From Paenibacillus endophyticus (GTDB taxonomy: Bacteria > Bacillota > Bacilli > Paenibacillales > Paenibacillaceae), in contig NZ_JACHXW010000004.1 of assembly GCF_014192395.1 (NCBI RefSeq), positions 1-64,000 on the forward strand: DNA of 64,000 nucleotides. Direction: 5' to 3'. A model generated the notes under the pieces. It made no database searches and was not told the origin of the DNA. It saw only the letters and a program-made list of their open reading frames with translations. The position numbers and the translations under genes are program-made. This document shows positions 17,785 through 26,032 of the stretch, in pieces. Position 1 is the first letter of the stretch. Each line of letters begins with the position of its first letter.

Positions 17785-19026
17785 ATGGAGAAAAAAGGAT
17801 TTTGGCAAAGCGGGCATAAACCTACGTTATTCAGTGCATTTCTTTATTTTGACATGAGCTTCATGATTTGGGTGTTAATCGGACCACTAGCCGTTATAAT
17901 TGCAGCTGACTACCCTATGGATCCCGTTCAGAAAGCGAACCTTGTTGCGCTTCCTATATTAGGAGGCTCCATTCTAAGATTGGTGTTAGGTTTCATGACC
18001 GATTATATCGGACCGAAACGAACGGCTCAGTTCGGTATGCTGTTTACCCTTGTCCCATTGATTATGGGCTGGAAATTTGTTGATTCCCTAGATCAACTCT
18101 ATGTCGTTGCTTTGTTGCTCGGGGTTGCTGGCGCTTCATTTGCTGCTGCCTTGCCTTTGGCTAGTCAATGGTATTCAAAGGAGCATCAAGGACTCGCGAT
18201 GGGTATCGCAGGAGCCGGCAACAGCGGTACCGTTATTTCAACTTTGTTTGCGAATCGGATCGCGCAGCATTATGGAAGCTGGGAGGTTGTATTCGGACTA
18301 GCCATCATTCCGATCGTTCTAGTATTTATCATATTCACGATATTTGCGAAAAACAGCCCCAATCGTCCTGCTCCAAAAAAGCTTTCACAATATGCTCAGG
18401 TGCTTAAGCAAGGTGATGCATGGGTATTCTGCGCATTCTATTGTGTAACATTTGGAGGTTTTGTAGGACTGTCAAATTACTTAACCATTTTCTTTAATAC
18501 GCAGTACGGTCTCTCCCCTGTTCGGGCAGCCGACTTTACTACCTTTTGCGTGATCGCAGGCAGCTTCTTCCGCCCTGTTGGCGGCTATTTGTCAGACAAA
18601 ATCGGCGGCGCGAAAATGTTAACCATCCTTTATGCAGGAGCCGGCTTGATGCTCGCAGCCGTTGCTTCCCTGCCTGCATTGCCGATCGTGATTACGATGC
18701 TGTTCATCGGCATGATGTGCCTCGGAGCCGGCAACGGTTCGGTATTCCAGCTCGTTCCGCAGCGCTTTGGCAGCGAACTTGGCCTCATGACCGGCATTAT
18801 CGGCGCAGCAGGCGGACTTGGCGGTTATGCTTTGCCTCTCATACTCGGTCAGCTGTATCAATCCACCGGTTCCTACACATCCGGTTTCCTCATATTAAGT
18901 GCGGTGACGTTAGGATCACTCGTCTTGTTAACTGTCATGCAAGCGAGATGGAAAAACAAATGGATGGCGAGAGGCGGAAAAGCTCAGATGGACGGCATGT
19001 CTGACGTTTCTCATGTTAATGTGTAA
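17785..19026 (+). CDS. nasA: Nitrate/nitrite transporter, NarK/NasA family (MFS)
   Basis: Imports nitrate across the cytoplasmic membrane. The 413-aa protein has about 12 hydrophobic segments typical of the major facilitator superfamily. The nitrate-porter signature regions are present: GNSGTVISTLFANR (near residue 155, a glycine-rich signature) and GAGNGSVFQLVPQRF in the second half (near 315). A GGGAGAG ribosome site precedes the ATG. Divergent from moeA-nasB-nasC and sharing its control region. No nitrite reductase gene (nasD/nasE) is present in the window. Confidence 0.92.
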   Translation: MEKKGFWQSGHKPTLFSAFLYFDMSFMIWVLIGPLAVIIAADYPMDPVQKANLVALPILGGSILRLVLGFMTDYIGPKRTAQFGMLFTLVPLIMGWKFVDSLDQLYVVALLLGVAGASFAAALPLASQWYSKEHQGLAMGIAGAGNSGTVISTLFANRIAQHYGSWEVVFGLAIIPIVLVFIIFTIFAKNSPNRPAPKKLSQYAQVLKQGDAWVFCAFYCVTFGGFVGLSNYLTIFFNTQYGLSPVRAADFTTFCVIAGSFFRPVGGYLSDKIGGAKMLTILYAGAGLMLAAVASLPALPIVITMLFIGMMCLGAGNGSVFQLVPQRFGSELGLMTGIIGAAGGLGGYALPLILGQLYQSTGSYTSGFLILSAVTLGSLVLLTVMQARWKNKWMARGGKAQMDGMSDVSHVNV

Positions 19027-19054
19027 CGGTAACAAAATGTTTAAGTAGCATACC

Positions 19055-19095
19055 AAATACCCTTAGACTTGGAACGACTAGTCTAGGGGTATTTT
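19055..19095. terminator. Bidirectional terminator between nasA and the nitroreductase
   Basis: AAATACCCTTAGACT / AGTCTAGGGGTATTT with one G-U pair, followed by TTTTATTTT on the plus strand. Convergent genes on both sides; the stop codon of the minus-strand gene lies inside the stem. Confidence 0.85.
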
Positions 19096-19836
19096 ATTTT
19101 CCTCTAAAAATTGCTTCATGAAAAGTCGTTTTGGGTTTTGCAGCAGCTTCGACATGGATTCGGTCCAGCGGTCATTTCGCGCTCCATTCGTTCTCTCGGC
19201 ATAATAACTGGATATGTCTCGATCGTAGTCGCGCAGCTGCTGATCGAGTTGTTCTTGATTCTGAATGTAGCTGTTCTCGTGATACACATTTAATAAGGGC
19301 AATCGCGGCTTTATGTCTGAAAGGTTTGCCGGGTATCCCACGCTTAATCCGAACAATGGGATGACGCGCTTCGGCGTTTGAAGCAGCTTGGCTACTGCGG
19401 GCAGCTCATTTCTTAATCCGCCGATATAGCAAATGCCCAGTCCGATTGACTCTGCGGCAACTGCCGCGTTCTGGGCTGCCAAAGCGGTATCGATAAGACC
19501 AACCATAAACATTTCAGTGGAACCCAAGGTTTGCTCCGCCTTTTCTGTTAACTCGCCATTCAGCTTGGCAGCTAGCTCCAGTCGATGCAGGTCCAAGCAG
19601 AACACGAAAAAATGCCCGTTCTTGGCTACATAAGCTTGATTCCCTGACAGCTCAGCCAGCTTATCTTTCACCTGTTGGTCTGTAATGCCGATGATGGTGT
19701 AGGCCTGCACGTAACTGGAGGTTGCCGCAGCTTGCGCGCTTTGCACGATTGCATGTATTTGTTCCTCTGTTAGTGGCTTGTCTAAGTAGGAACGAATGGA
19801 GCGGTGATTCAATAACAGCTCGATGGTTGCGTTCAC
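19078..19836 (-). CDS. NADPH-dependent FMN oxidoreductase, NfrA/NfsA type nitroreductase
   Basis: FMN-containing flavoprotein that reduces nitroaromatics, flavins or disulfides with NADPH. The 252 aa begin with the family motif LLNHRSIRSYLDKPLTEEQI and include the flavin-site segment AAVAAESIGLGICYIGGLRN (about residues 125-145) and PLFGLSVGYPA. The length fits the NfrA/NfsA group (about 240-250 aa). GTG at 19836 follows AAGGA with a longish spacer. Monocistronic, facing nasA. Physiological substrate not deducible. Confidence 0.88.
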   Translation of the reverse strand: MNATIELLLNHRSIRSYLDKPLTEEQIHAIVQSAQAAATSSYVQAYTIIGITDQQVKDKLAELSGNQAYVAKNGHFFVFCLDLHRLELAAKLNGELTEKAEQTLGSTEMFMVGLIDTALAAQNAAVAAESIGLGICYIGGLRNELPAVAKLLQTPKRVIPLFGLSVGYPANLSDIKPRLPLLNVYHENSYIQNQEQLDQQLRDYDRDISSYYAERTNGARNDRWTESMSKLLQNPKRLFMKQFLEENKIPLD

Positions 19837-19851
19837 CTGATCACGTCCTTT

Positions 19852-20055
19852 TTATTGAAAGATTATTTCTGACATCATTAGAATACTCCCAATAATGATA
19901 CTAAACCAACCTAAAAATTTTGAAACTTTACGCTCTTTGTTTAGGCCAGCTATTTCAAAGCTGCGGACATCTATAACAAGGATCAAAATCCCGCTCAGCA
20001 AACAGAGCAATATGACGTAATTTAAATAACTCATCGTATAACTCTCGCTAATCAT
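19852..20055 (-). CDS. Small two-helix membrane protein, candidate germinant-receptor D subunit
   Basis: A 67-aa protein with two hydrophobic helices (about residues 12-30 and 48-66) separated by a charged loop (GLNKERKVSKF). It is encoded 28 bases after the GerAC gene, behind a GGGAGG ribosome site, as the last gene of germinant-receptor operon 1. Small two-helix proteins (D subunits) beside ger operons are known in Bacillus to modulate receptor function. This assignment rests on size, topology and position, not on recognised sequence identity. Confidence 0.65.
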   Translation of the reverse strand: MISESYTMSYLNYVILLCLLSGILILVIDVRSFEIAGLNKERKVSKFLGWFSIIIGSILMMSEIIFQ

Positions 20056-20083
20056 CCCGTAACGCCTCCCTTTTTTATGGATA

Positions 20084-21322
20084 TTATTGGGCTTTCATTC
20101 CAATGCGTCGAATTTTCAACGAAACTTTGACTTCGAATTTGCTTTCCTTGTACATGCTTCGCCAACCTTCTGCTGTCTTGACATGTGCATGCCAGAATTG
20201 AGGCTTGAAGGCCCGGACATATTCGCCAAAGCCGAATATATCGGCCCCCTTCACCTGCGTTTTCTTAATTAAATTCGAATAAAACAGAACCGATAATCCC
20301 TCTTGCTTTTTTTCGATCGACTGCAAGATTCGGGGATCATTGATCTTTACATTTTCGTTTAGCTTCGCTTCTAAATTAAGCTCGATGGCAATATCAATCG
20401 TAAACTGCGGAACGTTATCAATAATGCTCACTTTAATTTTTGATCTTCGATGCGTCGCATTGGTCATGACGCTTTCCTGTGCGCCGTCCAGCTGGATGTA
20501 CACGCGGTATCCTGCTGGATTCACGCCTTTCACACCTAAATATCCGGCAATTTCCAGCGGTTTGGTCGCGCCAACCATCTTGGCATCATTGAAGTAAGCA
20601 AGCCCGATAATCCCGACATTCTGTTCCTTTTTCATTTCCACGTATGGCAAAAAACCTTCCTGGCCTTTTTTGGATACGTTGCTCCAGAATATACCGATGT
20701 AGTCCTTTGGAAATTTCCCCATCCGAATGCCTTCATCCAAGGTGGACATGAGATAGAGAGCAGGAACCCTCTCTAGCTGCGGAGTCGCGGTCATAAACTT
20801 AATCGCATTCCCTTTCGCTACCATCAGCCACGCCATACGTCTTACTTCGGGGTTTCTGCGAAAATAATCGTTTACATTTTCAAGCCCTCTTCGCGCTAAT
20901 TTCTCAGAGACCACGATTACGCGCAAATGTCCGAAAAACAGCTTGCTGGAAACTTGCTGTTGTAAATTCATGAACGCATCATCAATGCTATGGCCAACCA
21001 CGTCGATTACCCATACGGTCTCGCCTGCAGAGCCCTTTCCACCGCCGCCTTCACCTGGTCCGAGCGGTATTCTGCCAGGCAAGGCGATTTGTACCGCAAC
21101 GCGCACCATTCCCTTTGATGGTGCCGGGATCGATCCGCTGATATGGCTAACCTCATCTTCTTCCTCATTGGCATCATCGGATGAAACGGCATCGATGGAC
21201 ACACCTAACACAACTGCTCTTTCCTCTATTTCGAGCCGATCCCAGCAGCCGGTCAGGAATGGAACAACTAGGCATAAGCAGCAAATTGCTTTAACGATTG
21301 GGATCCACCATTTGATTCGCAA
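20084..21322 (-). CDS. gerAC: Spore germination lipoprotein, Ger(x)C family
   Basis: C subunit of a GerA-type nutrient germinant receptor, anchored by lipid to the outer face of the spore inner membrane. The N-terminal signal ends in the lipobox LTGCWDRLEIEERAV with the Cys at about residue 23, the hallmark of GerAC proteins. TTG at 21322 is the chosen start: it is preceded by GAGAGG with an eight-base spacer and puts the signal peptide at the N-terminus; the longer open frame to 21472 runs through gerAB. The gene overlaps gerAB by 32 bases. Length 412 aa. Confidence 0.9.
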   Translation of the reverse strand: MRIKWWIPIVKAICCLCLVVPFLTGCWDRLEIEERAVVLGVSIDAVSSDDANEEEDEVSHISGSIPAPSKGMVRVAVQIALPGRIPLGPGEGGGGKGSAGETVWVIDVVGHSIDDAFMNLQQQVSSKLFFGHLRVIVVSEKLARRGLENVNDYFRRNPEVRRMAWLMVAKGNAIKFMTATPQLERVPALYLMSTLDEGIRMGKFPKDYIGIFWSNVSKKGQEGFLPYVEMKKEQNVGIIGLAYFNDAKMVGATKPLEIAGYLGVKGVNPAGYRVYIQLDGAQESVMTNATHRRSKIKVSIIDNVPQFTIDIAIELNLEAKLNENVKINDPRILQSIEKKQEGLSVLFYSNLIKKTQVKGADIFGFGEYVRAFKPQFWHAHVKTAEGWRSMYKESKFEVKVSLKIRRIGMKAQ

Positions 21323-22409
21323 TGGGATTACCTCTCTTCTTGCGAAGGATTGAAATGAATAGCAGCAATGTAGGATAAACGATCGTAATATACAAGCCGA
21401 TTCGGCCGACGCTTTCGATAATTTCATACATTTGAACGATGTTTTGCGGGAGCATCGCCGTGACGAATACAAAAGGCAGGAGAAAATACGAGAATTGCTT
21501 GTGCTCGCGCAAACGGAATAGATGGCTGATGAAATAAATCGTTAAATAATAACTGGAAAAGAGAGTCGTAAATACAGCGGTTACCCAAACGGCCAAAAAG
21601 GCAGCGTCCAGCCTCTCCAAAATATTCGCCGGCAATGATGTCGCTTTGGCTAATTCAAGCGTCGGCCACAATAGCTGCTTAATTTCCTCTGAACCAAATA
21701 CGCTGACGGCTGCAGCTACAATGATGACATAAAGACCACCTGCAATCAGAATGCCCCATAAGCTTGCTTTCATTGCTTTGCTTGGTTTTTTCATCGCGGG
21801 AATGACCGCTGTCAACACGAAGGTACCCTGAAACAAGGCTGCTATCGTAAGCATTCCTTTTAACATCTTTTTAGGATCAGTCCCCCAAACCGGCAATAAA
21901 TTAATCACTTCTGCGTTTTTCAAGGAAAGAGCAGCAATTAGCAGCACAGGCACGAGGAGCAATGGGAAATAGAAAGTATGGATGTAGGCAAAAGTGATGA
22001 TGTTATTCCGTGTCGATATGGCAGCGAGCAGCAGCATGACGATTACCGTAACCTCTACTGGCGTTGATCTTAAGACGGAAGTTACGACAACTTCTCCAAA
22101 CTCTCGTGCCGTAAGCGAGGTCAGTATGGAGAAGAATATAATAATGAGCACACTGCCAATTCGAGCCAAGCTTTTGCCGATAATCAGCTCGCTATATTGA
22201 ATGAAGGTATGGTTTGGAAATCTCATGCTTAGCAAGGTTACTAGAACCAAGCCGATAACCGCGAGCAGCACACCAAGCATCGTAACTAACGGGGCGCCTG
22301 AATCCGCTGCTTGCACGGCAAAAAGCGGAAGCGCCAGCACCCCGACGCCAATGATCGTACTAACGAGAATTGCCGCCGCTTGAATGACGGTTATTTGACG
22401 AGACTCCAT
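21291..22409 (-). CDS. gerAB: Spore germination permease-like protein, GerAB family
   Basis: B subunit of the GerA-type receptor, a ten-helix member of the amino acid-polyamine-organocation superfamily that binds the germinant. The 372-aa protein starts MESRQITVIQAAAILVSTII and has about ten hydrophobic segments, including the conserved first helix with GVGVLALP. ATG at 22409 follows AGGGAGG, four bases after the gerAA stop codon; the upstream in-frame extension overlaps gerAA and is rejected. Germinant specificity cannot be predicted. Confidence 0.92.
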   Translation of the reverse strand: MESRQITVIQAAAILVSTIIGVGVLALPLFAVQAADSGAPLVTMLGVLLAVIGLVLVTLLSMRFPNHTFIQYSELIIGKSLARIGSVLIIIFFSILTSLTAREFGEVVVTSVLRSTPVEVTVIVMLLLAAISTRNNIITFAYIHTFYFPLLLVPVLLIAALSLKNAEVINLLPVWGTDPKKMLKGMLTIAALFQGTFVLTAVIPAMKKPSKAMKASLWGILIAGGLYVIIVAAAVSVFGSEEIKQLLWPTLELAKATSLPANILERLDAAFLAVWVTAVFTTLFSSYYLTIYFISHLFRLREHKQFSYFLLPFVFVTAMLPQNIVQMYEIIESVGRIGLYITIVYPTLLLFISILRKKRGNPIANQMVDPNR

Positions 22410-22413
22410 TTCG

Positions 22414-24042
22414 TTATCCTCCCTGCTGGTTTTTATCATTCTTCGGATCAAGCGCATTCGTAGTGGACGCTTCAAGCTCTTCAAATGATTGCTTATTGAC
22501 CCGATCCGTATCCACGGGCTGTAGAAATGACGGCCGTTTGTTCATCCACCATAACGGACCTCTTATCAATAAATCCTTCATGCCTTGGAACTCGGCAGGC
22601 ACAAGCGGGCTCAAATAAGGGACTCCGAACGATTTCAGCGACAAGAGATGATTGGCGATTAAGATTAGCCCAATCATGACGCCGTATAGTCCGAATATGC
22701 CAGCCATTATAATCAGCGGAAAACGCAGCAGCCTAAGTGCCAATGCAGCGTTATAAGCTGGCGTAGCGAACGATCCAATTGTCGTTAGGGCAATAATCAC
22801 GATCGTAATCGGACTGGAAAAGCCCGCAGATACTGCGGCCTGCCCGATAACGAGGACCCCTACAATTGAAAGGGCTCCGCCGACCTGCTGCGGAAGCCGA
22901 ATCGTAGCTTCGCGCAAAATTTCCATGGAGATTTCAATAATTAATACTTCAACGACCGCCGGAAAAGGTACTCCTGCTCTTCCTCCTGCTACGGCAACGG
23001 CAAATTCTGTCGGAATCAGCTCCGGGTTGAAGGAAATGATGGATACATATATAGCAGGGAAGATAAGCGAGAACATCAACGCGATAAGCCTAGCCAACCG
23101 GATTGAGCTCATAAGCAGGAATCGTTCTGTGTAATCTTCAATCGTTTGATAAAATTGGCTAAATACGGTAGGTACAAGCAAAGCTAAAGGCGATCCATCC
23201 ACGAGGATGGATACTCTGCCCTCAAGCAGATTAGCAACAACCTTATCCGGGCGTTCCGTATATTGCACCTGCGGGAAAGGCGAATAATGATTGTCCTCGA
23301 TAAATTGTTCAATATAGCCAGAGTCTAGTATGCCGTCTATATCGATTTTTGATAATCGCGCATTCACTTCCTTGACAAGCTCTGGATTTGTAAGGCCTTC
23401 CATGTAACAAACGGCAACCTTCGATTTCGTTCGCAATCCGAGCTCCATCGTCTCAATTCGGAGATCAGGCGATTGCAGTCGATATCGAATTAACGATATA
23501 TTCGTTCCTAGCGGCTCGATAAACCCTTCACGTGGTCCTCTAATGACCTGTTCGGTTGCCGGCTGGTCAATAGATCGTTTGTCGATGCTTCTCGTTTCAA
23601 ATAGAAATACTTCTTCAAGCCCATCTACCGCTACTAAGGTTCCTCCTCTTAGAATACTTTCGATCAGCATCGAGAGATAAGACTCGTATTTGCAATCGCT
23701 GTGGTAAAGCGCGTCATTATGCAGCACGTCTTTAAGCTGATCAATTGGAATGTGTTTGCCCTGCAAATGAGGTGGCATATACATAAGCGGTTTCAGAATA
23801 TCAAGATTAATGACGTTTGGATTAACCATATTGCAGAAATAGATGATGACTGCATCATATTGGCCAAAAACATGGAATTTACGAATTGTAAGATCTACGT
23901 TTACGCCTAGTATTTCATCAATAAAGGCAATCGTCTTATCGATGTCGGCAGTTATTTTTCTATCTTTCAACTTTTCCAGCGTCTGGCTTGGACCTTTCTT
24001 AATAGGCATAGCCTGCTTTTTCTTGTTCCCGCGTGTAGGCAT
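22414..24042 (-). CDS. gerAA: Spore germination protein, GerAA family
   Basis: A subunit of the GerA-type receptor. It has a soluble N-terminal region (about 1-300) and a membrane domain of several helices (about 300-480). Conserved blocks include GPREGFIEPLGTNISLIRYRL, VANLLEGRVSILVDGSPLAL, GRAGVPFPAVVEVLIIEISME and a motif ending in LPQQVGGALSIVGVLVIGQA. The 542-aa protein has a basic N-terminus (MPTRGNKKKQ). The ribosome site is weak. Expected to be expressed in the forespore under sigma-G, but no convincing sigma-G promoter was found. Confidence 0.93.
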   Translation of the reverse strand: MPTRGNKKKQAMPIKKGPSQTLEKLKDRKITADIDKTIAFIDEILGVNVDLTIRKFHVFGQYDAVIIYFCNMVNPNVINLDILKPLMYMPPHLQGKHIPIDQLKDVLHNDALYHSDCKYESYLSMLIESILRGGTLVAVDGLEEVFLFETRSIDKRSIDQPATEQVIRGPREGFIEPLGTNISLIRYRLQSPDLRIETMELGLRTKSKVAVCYMEGLTNPELVKEVNARLSKIDIDGILDSGYIEQFIEDNHYSPFPQVQYTERPDKVVANLLEGRVSILVDGSPLALLVPTVFSQFYQTIEDYTERFLLMSSIRLARLIALMFSLIFPAIYVSIISFNPELIPTEFAVAVAGGRAGVPFPAVVEVLIIEISMEILREATIRLPQQVGGALSIVGVLVIGQAAVSAGFSSPITIVIIALTTIGSFATPAYNAALALRLLRFPLIIMAGIFGLYGVMIGLILIANHLLSLKSFGVPYLSPLVPAEFQGMKDLLIRGPLWWMNKRPSFLQPVDTDRVNKQSFEELEASTTNALDPKNDKNQQGG

Positions 24043-24164
24043 GTTTCACCAACCGATCTTTGTAAGATGACTTTAGGCAAAATGAGATTGGTAATATTGC
24101 TCACTTTTGTAGCTTTTACCATTCGTTTCGAAATTAGTCATCGCTTTTTATACGGCTCAAATGC

Positions 24165-24211
24165 AACAAAAAAAGCCCGGAGAGACCGATTGGTCGGTCT
24201 CTCCGGGCTTT
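24165..24211 (-). terminator. Terminator of the GNAT-rpiA operon
   Basis: An 18-base perfect stem (AAAGCCCGGAGAGACCGA) with a four-base loop, then TTTTTTTGTT on the minus strand, 13 bases after the rpiA stop codon. One of the strongest hairpins in the window. Confidence 0.95.
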
Positions 24212-24223
24212 AATGCAACAGTT

Positions 24224-24892
24224 TTACTTTTCTAATTGCTTGGCAGTACCGTTCATATAGCCGACAATGACTTGACTAGCCATTCCGATAAACAATCCAT
24301 TATCCACTACTCCTGGTATAAGCTGCAGCGCGGAATGAAGCTCCTCGGCATTCGGTATGCTGCCGATATGGCAATCGGCGATATAGTTGCCGTTATCGGT
24401 TACGTAGGGCTTAACGCCGGCTTGCCGCAAGATTGGTTGACAACCAAGCTTCTCCAGCTTGCGCATCGTTATCTCAAAACCAAAGGTTATGATTTCTACG
24501 GGCAAAGGGAATCGTCCCAATTCAGCAACTACCTTGCTCTCATCAACGACAATAATGAGCTGCTTGCTGGCTGAAGCTACGATTTTCTCGCGCAGGAGTG
24601 CCCCTCCACCGCCTTTAATTAGATTCCAACGGGAATCGACCTCGTCAGCGCCGTCAATCGTTATGTCGATGTAATCGATATCCGATGCCGCAATCAGCGG
24701 AATGCCAAGGCTTACGGCGAGCTCCTCTGATTGCTTGGATGTCGCGATGGCTTGAATAGCAAGTCCTTCTTGGACTCTTTGTCCGATTTTTTGAATGGCA
24801 TAATAGGCGGTTGAACCGGTTCCTAAACCAATAATCATTCCGTCAGCAATAGATTCCGTCGCTTTCTCAGCAGCCAGTTTCTTCGATTCCAT
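24224..24892 (-). CDS. rpiA: Ribose-5-phosphate isomerase A
   Basis: Interconverts ribose 5-phosphate and ribulose 5-phosphate in the pentose phosphate pathway. The 222-aa length is standard. Visible motifs are IGLGTGSTAYYAIQKIG (phosphate loop, about residue 20), TIDGADEVD (about 78, active-site Asp residues) and KGGGGALLREKIVA (about 93, catalytic Glu and Lys). It is 22 bases downstream of a GNAT gene and ended by a strong terminator. Most Bacillales carry RpiB-type enzymes as well, but this is clearly the RpiA family. Confidence 0.95.
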   Translation of the reverse strand: MESKKLAAEKATESIADGMIIGLGTGSTAYYAIQKIGQRVQEGLAIQAIATSKQSEELAVSLGIPLIAASDIDYIDITIDGADEVDSRWNLIKGGGGALLREKIVASASKQLIIVVDESKVVAELGRFPLPVEIITFGFEITMRKLEKLGCQPILRQAGVKPYVTDNGNYIADCHIGSIPNAEELHSALQLIPGVVDNGLFIGMASQVIVGYMNGTAKQLEK

Positions 24893-24914
24893 TACTTATC
24901 CCCTCTTCTTCCGA

Positions 24915-25367
24915 TTACAACGTTAAATAGTAGTGAAAATACGTTTCATCCTTCTCATAGCCGTTGCGCTCATACAGACGCTGCGCAATGGCGTTGTCGC
25001 ACGCCGTACTGAGTTCTAAGCCCTTCGCGCCGTTCTCTAGCGCGTAAGTCTTGGCGCGATCGAGAAGCAGCTCTGCGACGCCTTGCCCTCTATCGCTCTC
25101 AATGACATAGAGATCATTCAATATGAAAGCTTTTTTCATCGACACGGATGAAAAAATCGGATATAGCTGAGTGAAGGCGATCATCTTCGAGCTTTCGGGC
25201 TTGATCGCTTTAAAAATAATCGATTGCTCCAATTGAATCCTATCCGCTAAAAATTGTTGGGCTCTAAGTACGTCGGACAACTGCTTATAAAAGATTCGAT
25301 ATTCATTAAATAAGGTTGCCAATTGTTCAACATCCTTAATCGTCGCTCTTGAAATTTCAATATCCAA
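24915..25367 (-). CDS. GNAT family N-acetyltransferase
   Basis: Acetyl-CoA-dependent N-acetyltransferase of unknown substrate. The acetyl-CoA pyrophosphate loop is VIESDRGQGVAELLLDRA (motif A, Q/R-x-x-G-x-G/A) and the C-terminal GLELSTACDNAIAQRLYERN gives motif B with the typical Asn and Tyr. TTG at 25367 follows GGAGGTG with a six-base spacer and is preferred to the longer frame. The 150 aa are normal for the family. Cotranscribed with rpiA. Confidence 0.85.
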   Translation of the reverse strand: MDIEISRATIKDVEQLATLFNEYRIFYKQLSDVLRAQQFLADRIQLEQSIIFKAIKPESSKMIAFTQLYPIFSSVSMKKAFILNDLYVIESDRGQGVAELLLDRAKTYALENGAKGLELSTACDNAIAQRLYERNGYEKDETYFHYYLTL

Positions 25368-25559
25368 TGCTGCACCTCCAGCCCAATCTATTGTACCCAT
25401 TAGTATAGCAGTCCTAATTCAGGTTGAATACTAGAAAATCAAAGCGCTATTTATGTCGTTAATTATTAGGGTGATGCTACCAATAACCGACAAACATCAC
25501 ATCTTCTATCTGCTAGAATTTTTAATAGGTTATCCCATCACAGACTAGGAGCGCTGATC

Positions 25560-25853
25560 ATGAATACGATATCGAACGAGCATTTCCAGAACGAAACGAT
25601 TGCATTTGATGGTTTTAGCTTTATCGGCTGTACGTTCACTAACTGCGTAATCATAATAACGACATTGGATTTCAATTTCGAACACTGTTCCTTTTTCGAG
25701 TCCTCACTGCATGTCAATCCGAATCTATCGATATTCTCTATCTCGCATAAGCTCTCTCAATCGACTTACGATTCAGATACGACCTGTGTTCGCAATGATT
25801 ACAAATATCCGCAAACCGTAGTTGAATTGCCAGCGGCAATAACTCAGCTGTAA
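25560..25853 (+). CDS. Hypothetical protein with pentapeptide-like N-terminal half
   Basis: A 97-aa open frame preceded by AGGAG with an eight-base spacer. Residues 15-50 (FDGFSFIGCTFTNCV, then DFNFEHCSFFES) recall the alternating F/C/N pattern of pentapeptide-repeat beta-helices but are too short for a complete domain. No known function is recognised. It is monocistronic and converges on the response-regulator operon, sharing the terminator at 25926-25975. Confidence 0.5.
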   Translation: MNTISNEHFQNETIAFDGFSFIGCTFTNCVIIITTLDFNFEHCSFFESSLHVNPNLSIFSISHKLSQSTYDSDTTCVRNDYKYPQTVVELPAAITQL

Positions 25854-25925
25854 TCCATCCAAAGAGGCTGCCGCAAAAATCGGTTTTGGAAATGCGAGTT
25901 ACCGCGTGTTGTGAAATGTCAGGCT

Positions 25926-25975
25926 AAAAAGAACCATCAGCGCCATTTTTGAAAGTGGCGCTGATGGTTCTTTTT
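25926..25975. terminator. Bidirectional terminator
   Basis: AAAAAGAACCATCAGCGCCA and its complement form a stem of about 20 bases with T-runs on both strands, between the convergent genes ending at 25853 and 26033. Confidence 0.9.
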
Positions 25976-26032
25976 GTGCATTTTAAGGGATAGGCTTGCT
26001 TTGCTTACCCTTTTTGGACAACTTTGCTGCAG

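Noticed and set aside
24063..24069. Sigma-G -10 (CATCTTA) for gerAA operon 1
   Set aside because: No matching -35 at the right distance, and it would leave almost no leader before the start codon.
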